A DNA stretch of 19,142 nucleotides, taken from Actinomycetota bacterium. GTDB taxonomy: Bacteria; Actinomycetota; Actinomycetes; Actinomycetales; Microbacteriaceae. The DNA lies in assembly GCA_016870695.1 (NCBI GenBank), contig VGAV01000008.1, positions 1-19,142 of the forward strand. The letters run 5' to 3'. Positions 16,039-19,142 of the stretch are shown here, in pieces; position 1 is the stretch's first letter; the number at the start of each line of letters is the position of its first letter. The notes under the pieces were generated by a model. That model saw nothing but the letters and a program-made list of their open reading frames with translations. It ran no database searches and was not told where the DNA came from. Made by a program: the position numbers and the translations under genes.

Positions 16039-16148
16039 CGATTCCCGTCAGCCCCTCAAAGGTCCGACATGCCGGCGCAGCCGGCGTGGCGGGCCTTTTG
16101 CGTGTGTGCCGTCGGAAACGACCCGCCCCGGGTGGGCCCACGCCGCCG
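16039..16148 (+). repeat. 110-bp direct repeat, copy 2 (truncated tRNA-Gly tail)
   Basis: Holds only the 3' 18 bases of tRNA-Gly, then the terminator duplicate (16058-16099) and flank. It ends exactly one base before the SDR1 stop codon (16149). The 45 bp between the copies contain CACGCCGC/GCGGCGTG (16003-16010, 16014-16021), another small hairpin. The terminator copy lies where the minus-strand SDR1 message should end. Confidence 0.93.
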
Positions 16149-16910
16149 TCAGAGTCGGACGCCGCCGGAGGCCTCGATGCGCTGGCCGGTGACCCAGTCG
16201 CCCGAGGCGGTGGTGAGGCCCGCGATGGCCACGCCGATGTCCTCGGGGGTCGCGAGACGGTGGAGGGCAGCGGACTCGATCATGTTCTTCTGCAGCTCGG
16301 GCGAGGAGCGCAGGTGTCCGCCACCGAAGTCGGTGGGGACGGCTCCTGCGGCGATGACGTTCGCGGTGATGCCGCGGCCGCCGTACTCGAGCGCCTGGTA
16401 CCGCGTGAGGACCTCCACCGCACCCTTCGCAGAGGCATACGGGCCGGAACGGGGGAAGCTCATCCGCGTCAGAGCGCTGGAGATGTTGACGATGCGGCCA
16501 CCGTCGGCCAGAAGCGGCTCGAGAGTCTTGGTGAGGAAGAACGGCCCCTTCACGTGTACGGCGAAGACGCGGTCGAACTCCTCCTCGGTGGTGTCCGCGA
16601 GCAGGCTGTAGAGGGCCGACCCCGCGTTGTTCACGAGGATGTGGAAGCGGCCGTCGGGGAGGTGGTCCCGGAGCGTCCGGGCGAACTCGCCGAAAGAGGA
16701 GACGTCGGTGATGTCGAGCGGCAGGGCGACGGCGCGACGGTGCCGGCGCTCGATGTCGGCGACGACGTCTCGTGCTTCGCTGGCGTTCGTGCGGTAGGTG
16801 AGGATCACGTCGACCCCGGCGTCGGCGAGGGCGAGCGCGGTGGCCCTCCCCAGCCCCCGGTTGCCTCCGGTGACGAGGGCGATGCGAGGTGCGGTGGAGT
16901 CATCATTCAT
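16149..16910 (-). CDS. Short-chain dehydrogenase/reductase (SDR1)
   Basis: Classical SDR oxidoreductase, 253 aa, probably NADP(H)-dependent (basic R40 after the second strand, inference). The Rossmann motif TGGNRGLG is at 14-21 and NNAG at 94-97. The catalytic Ser is in VNISSALT (S144 or S145), with Y158 and K162 in YASAK. The C-terminal GDWVTGQRIEASGGVRL is the usual family ending. The substrate is unknown. The start is ATG 16910; a GAGG is very close (2-3 bp), so the start or the mode of initiation is not fully certain. It is divergent from the XRE/MmyB-like regulator (17016). Such SDR-regulator pairs are common in actinobacteria, so the regulator probably controls this gene. A copy of the tRNA terminator lies just past its stop. 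Confidence 0.93.
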   Translation of the reverse strand: MNDDSTAPRIALVTGGNRGLGRATALALADAGVDVILTYRTNASEARDVVADIERRHRRAVALPLDITDVSSFGEFARTLRDHLPDGRFHILVNNAGSALYSLLADTTEEEFDRVFAVHVKGPFFLTKTLEPLLADGGRIVNISSALTRMSFPRSGPYASAKGAVEVLTRYQALEYGGRGITANVIAAGAVPTDFGGGHLRSSPELQKNMIESAALHRLATPEDIGVAIAGLTTASGDWVTGQRIEASGGVRL

Positions 16911-16953
16911 GACCTCGACTGTGCTCCTGGCATCCCGTCCTCACCAGAGACCT

Positions 16954-16970
16954 GCTCTTCCTAGGAGAGC
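16954..16970. promoter_or_regulatory. Inverted repeat between SDR1 and the XRE regulator
   Basis: GCTCTTCCTAGGAGAGC has arms GCTCT/AGAGC around a CCTAGG core. It lies 44 bp from the SDR1 start and 46 bp from the regulator start, almost exactly midway, a fitting place for an operator shared by both genes. Confidence 0.4.
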
Positions 16971-17015
16971 CGGTCCCTCTTTCGCGTCCCCGGCGGGTCG
17001 GAGAGGATCGACGCC

Positions 17016-17843
17016 ATGGATCGCGCGATGCTCGCTGACTTCCTCCGCCGCCGCCGCGCGACGCTGCAGCCGGAGGACGTCGGAATCGAACGCACCCCAC
17101 GCCGTCGGACCGCGGGGCTCCGCCGCGACGAGGTGGCCCGCCTCGTCGGGATGTCGACGGACTACTACACCCGCCTGGAGCAGGGACGCGGCTCGCAGCC
17201 GTCACCCTCGATGCTGCTCGCGATCACCCGCGGCCTCCGCCTGCAGGTGGTCGAACGCGACCACGTGTTCCGCCTCGCCGGGCACATCCCGCCGCCGGCA
17301 TCGGGCCGGAGCGACGTCGTCGCCGCGGGAGTGCACCGCATCCTCGACCGCGTGGACACGCCCGCGATGATCACGAACGACCTGGGCGAGGTGCTCGCCC
17401 AGAACCGGACCGCCAGGGCCCTCTTCGGGGAGGAGTCGCCCCTCCCGCCCGGAGACCCCGCACGGTCGCGCTTCGTGCGCTGGTTCTGCAGCCCCGGCGC
17501 CCAGGACATCCATCCCGCGGAGGAACGGCTGACCTATTCCCGCGCGTACGTGTCCCTCCTCCGGCTCGCGCGGGGACGGACCCCGCACGACCGCCGGACG
17601 CTCGCCCTCATCCAGTATCTGCACGACGAGTCGCGCGAGTTCCGCGAGCTCTGGGAGAGCCACCAGGTCGTCTGGCGACCCTCGACGCACCGCAAGACGT
17701 TCCTGCACCCCCGCTTCGGGACGATGGAGCTCGACTGCGAAGAGCTGTCTTTGAGCGACGGGGCCCAAGTCCTCCTCGTCTACACCGCACCTCCCGACAG
17801 CGTCTCGCAGGACCGACTGGACCTGCTTCGAGTCGTCGCCTAG
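17016..17843 (+). CDS. XRE-family regulator with MmyB-like C-terminal domain
   Basis: DNA-binding regulator, 275 aa. The N-terminal helix-turn-helix (about residues 5-75) reads LADFLRRRRATLQPEDVGI, then RRTAGLRRDEVARLVGMSTD and YYTRLEQGRGSQPSPSMLLA. The C-terminal part (about 100-270) matches the MmyB-like ligand-binding domain found in many actinobacterial XRE proteins (VDTPAMITNDLGEVLAQNRT, LRLARGRTPHDRRTLALI, RKTFLHPRFGTMELDCEEL). MmyB itself governs methylenomycin synthesis; other members mostly sit beside a dehydrogenase they control. Start ATG 17016 has GGAGAGGA about 8 bp upstream. Its TAG stop overlaps the stop of the minus-strand TetR fragment in the sequence CTAG. Confidence 0.93.
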   Translation: MDRAMLADFLRRRRATLQPEDVGIERTPRRRTAGLRRDEVARLVGMSTDYYTRLEQGRGSQPSPSMLLAITRGLRLQVVERDHVFRLAGHIPPPASGRSDVVAAGVHRILDRVDTPAMITNDLGEVLAQNRTARALFGEESPLPPGDPARSRFVRWFCSPGAQDIHPAEERLTYSRAYVSLLRLARGRTPHDRRTLALIQYLHDESREFRELWESHQVVWRPSTHRKTFLHPRFGTMELDCEELSLSDGAQVLLVYTAPPDSVSQDRLDLLRVVA

Positions 17844-18007
17844 AGTCGCCGTCCGCCGTCCCGCGAGAGCTCGCGATCGAGGCGATCGAGGAGGGCTTCG
17901 AGAGTCACCTCGAACTCCTCCTCCGCGCGATCCTCGCTGAGCAGGTCGCGGAGCCGGGACACGTGCGGGAGGTCGACCAGCCGCCGGGTCCCGTCCAGCC
18001 CCCACAC
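17840..18007 (-). pseudogene. C-terminal stump of a TetR-family regulator
   Basis: The minus strand has a 55-codon frame ending at TAG 17842-17840. It contains RRLVDLPHVSRLRDLLSED, then EEEFEVTLEALLDRLDREL. This resembles the last helix pair of TetR-family proteins of the tetracycline-repressor type (pattern: a PH motif, an acidic stretch, EFE-x-x-L-x-x-LLDGL). No helix-turn-helix precedes it; in the same frame the SDR2 stop codon (18025-18023) comes first. Its stop overlaps the XRE stop (CTAG), typical of tightly packed real convergent genes. The simplest reading is that a TetR gene once lay here and lost its 5' part. A short real gene from GTG 18007 cannot be excluded. Confidence 0.5.
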
Positions 18008-18022
18008 CCTTCGAGGGCGGGA

Positions 18023-18901
18023 TCAGCGGTGCACGTCGGCCGCGGTCAGCTTCTCCGACGCGGTCCACAGCGCCGCCGCGAGCTCCGGGTCTCGGGCTTG
18101 TGCCGAGCTGCCGATGACTTGCGCACCCCCGCGCATGTGCATCATGCGCTCCGGTCCGACGAAGGTGCCGCCGGGCAGGTCGCCGGATGCCGCGAGCAAC
18201 GACGGCAGCGCCCCGTCCTCTGCGCTCTGGCCGAACACGGGCAGCAGCCGGTCCCAGACGTTCGGACGCTCCCCCGCGGGGCGGTCGTAGATGGCCGTCC
18301 GCACAAGTCCCGGGTGCGCCGCCACGGCTCGAACGGGCGATCCGGCCCGGCGCAGACGCCTCTCCAGCTCGTAGGTGAAGAGCAGATTGGCGAGCTTGGA
18401 GTCGGCGTAGGCCCGCCCGGAACGGTACGCACGGCGACGCCAGTCGAGGTCGGTGAGGTCCAGCCGTCCCATGCGCTCCGCCTGCGACGCAACGGTCACG
18501 ACGCGGTCCGTGATCCGCGGGAGGAGCAGCGTCGTCAGAAGGAAGTGCCCGAGGTGGTTGGTGCCGAACTGGAGCTCGTGTCCGTCCGCGGTTCGCTGCA
18601 GGTCCTTCGACGCGACCCCGGCGTTGTTGACGAGGACGTCGATGGGCTCGTCGATCTCCGCCACGAACGCCGGGACCGTCTCCAGCCGCGCGAGGTCGAG
18701 CCGGTGAACGCGGTGGGAACCCGGCGCCCCGGGCAGGGTGGCCGCGACGGCGCGCCCCTTCTCGACGTCGCGGACCGCGAGGATGATCCGCGCCCCCGCG
18801 TCCGCCATGGCGACGGCCGTCGCCCGCCCGATGCCGCTCGTGCTTCCGGTGATGATGACGGTGGTGTCGGTCGCCGCGCGACCGGTGCTCTCAGAGGCCA
18901 T
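18023..18901 (-). CDS. Short-chain dehydrogenase/reductase (SDR2), retinol-dehydrogenase-like
   Basis: SDR oxidoreductase, 292 aa from ATG 18901. Motifs: TGSTSGIG (18-25), a basic R44 after the second strand suggesting NADP(H), NNAG (92-95), TNHLGHFLLT (114-123), the catalytic S139 in VTVASQAER, Y165 and K169 in AYADSKLAN. The pattern resembles the retinol dehydrogenase/WWOX-like branch that acts on varied alcohols and ketones; the real substrate is unknown. I prefer ATG 18901 over the ATG at 18919: the -10 TACATT ends 7 bp before 18901, so the transcript would begin at that codon and exclude the upstream one. It is divergent from a TetR gene and shares a promoter that carries a perfect palindrome, so it is very likely the repressor's target. 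Confidence 0.92.
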   Translation of the reverse strand: MASESTGRAATDTTVIITGSTSGIGRATAVAMADAGARIILAVRDVEKGRAVAATLPGAPGSHRVHRLDLARLETVPAFVAEIDEPIDVLVNNAGVASKDLQRTADGHELQFGTNHLGHFLLTTLLLPRITDRVVTVASQAERMGRLDLTDLDWRRRAYRSGRAYADSKLANLLFTYELERRLRRAGSPVRAVAAHPGLVRTAIYDRPAGERPNVWDRLLPVFGQSAEDGALPSLLAASGDLPGGTFVGPERMMHMRGGAQVIGSSAQARDPELAAALWTASEKLTAADVHR

Positions 18902-18907
18902 GACGCT

Positions 18908-18930
18908 CAATGTAGACATTGTCTACATTG
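18908..18930. promoter_or_regulatory. 23-bp perfect palindrome, TetR operator
   Basis: CAATGTAGACA, one central T, then its exact reverse complement. It lies in the spacer of the SDR2 promoter and overlaps the SDR2 -10 and the TetR -35. A single bound TetR dimer would shut both genes. Confidence 0.85.
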
Positions 18931-18937
18931 CAGTCAA
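18909..18937 (-). promoter_or_regulatory. SDR2 promoter
   Basis: Minus strand: -35 TTGACT (18932-18937), 17-bp spacer, -10 TACATT (18909-18914), then 7 bases to ATG 18901. Near-consensus and leaderless. Confidence 0.8.
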
Positions 18938-18947
18938 CGTCTAGCCT
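18919..18947 (+). promoter_or_regulatory. TetR gene promoter
   Basis: Plus strand: -35 TTGTCT (18919-18924), 17-bp spacer, -10 TAGCCT (18942-18947), then 6 bases to ATG 18954. Leaderless. Confidence 0.65.
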
Positions 18948-18953
18948 GGGCGG

Positions 18954-19142
18954 ATGACCGAGGCGGCGCGCTCCTATCACCACGGATCGCTCCGCCATGA
19001 GCTCGTCCGCGAGGGTCGCGCGCTCCTGATCGAGCGGGGGCCGCAGGCGGTGACCGTCCGCGAGCTCGCCCGACGCGTCGGCGTCAGCCACGGAGCGCCC
19101 CTGCGGCATTTCCCGGACCGGGATGCCGTCCTGGATGCCATC
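18954..19142 (+). CDS. TetR-family repressor, N-terminal part (cut by window edge)
   Basis: The first 63 residues of a TetR/AcrR-type regulator. The DNA-binding domain is visible: SYHHGSLRHELVREGRALLI (helix 1, about 7-26), PQAVTVRELARRVGVSHGAP (helix-turn-helix, about 30-49), LRHFPDRDAVLDAI (helix 4 start). The YHHG...LR and SHGAPLRHFPDR forms are common in TetR proteins paired with dehydrogenases. The ligand-binding domain lies beyond the window. It is divergent from SDR2 and almost certainly binds the 23-bp palindrome between them. Confidence 0.93.
   Translation, partial: MTEAARSYHHGSLRHELVREGRALLIERGPQAVTVRELARRVGVSHGAPLRHFPDRDAVLDAI

Noticed and set aside
15801..16192. Small protein genes around the tRNA duplication.
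   Set aside because: Frames there translate the tRNA and terminator repeats and have no ribosome site or domain.
15141..16964. A 607-codon plus-strand frame running through dcd, the tRNA and SDR1.
   Set aside because: It crosses a tRNA gene and two well-supported genes on the other strand; it is a chance open frame.
18901..18919. SDR2 start at the upstream ATG (18919).
   Set aside because: It lies inside the operator palindrome and upstream of the predicted transcription start; ATG 18901 fits the -10 spacing.

Overview
The window is high-GC actinobacterial DNA, most like Microbacteriaceae (Microbacterium or a close relative). The evidence is the very high GC content, a dnaK-grpE-dnaJ-hspR operon with HAIR operators, an actinobacterial type dCTP deaminase, a UMF1-type MFS transporter, and many genes with a -10 hexamer 6-7 bp before the start codon and no Shine-Dalgarno site (leaderless architecture). 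The genus is an inference; no database search was possible.

Layout. 1-1420 (-): N-terminal 473 residues of an ABC exporter, cut by the window edge. 1600-2190 (+): unrecognised protein. 2253-5923 (-): a signalling and envelope locus. It holds a membrane glycosyltransferase of the cellulose-synthase-like GT2 type, a NarL/LuxR response regulator, and a sensor histidine kinase whose reading frame is broken by an apparent one-base deletion near 5604. 6037-10056 (-): the heat-shock operon dnaK-grpE-dnaJ-hspR, with a sigma-A-like promoter framed by two HspR operators (HAIR). 10298-12052 (-): DEAD-box RNA helicase of the DeaD/CsdA type. 12169-13545 (+): UMF1-type MFS transporter. 13673-15038: two divergent winged-helix proteins, both with Gly/His-rich segments, around an unusually AT-rich intergenic region full of dyads. 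15096-15701 (-): dcd. 15831-15901 (+): tRNA-Gly(CCC), whose 3' end, terminator and downstream flank are duplicated 155 bp further on. 16149-17843: a short-chain dehydrogenase divergent from an XRE/MmyB-like regulator. 17840-18007 (-): what looks like the C-terminal stump of a lost TetR gene. 18023-19142: a second short-chain dehydrogenase divergent from a TetR gene (cut by the window edge), with a perfect 23-bp palindrome in their shared promoter.

How the parts work together. HspR, encoded last in its operon, should repress dnaK through the HAIR sites and be released when DnaK is titrated by unfolded protein. The response regulator probably controls both its own operon and the adjacent glycosyltransferase: the same composite motif sits 57-59 bp upstream of both start codons. 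The TetR protein probably represses both itself and SDR2 through the 23-bp palindrome, which lies in the spacer of the SDR2 promoter and covers the TetR -35 box. The right third (13.6-19.1 kb) is a run of regulator/target pairs and looks accessory; the middle is core.

The best leads are the shared TCS/GT promoter motif, the frameshifted kinase, the duplicated tRNA-Gly tail, the His-rich divergent regulator pair, the four-unit palindromic intergenic repeat at 13570-13648, and a strong excess of the heptamer GGATGCC (27 copies on both strands where about 4-5 are expected).
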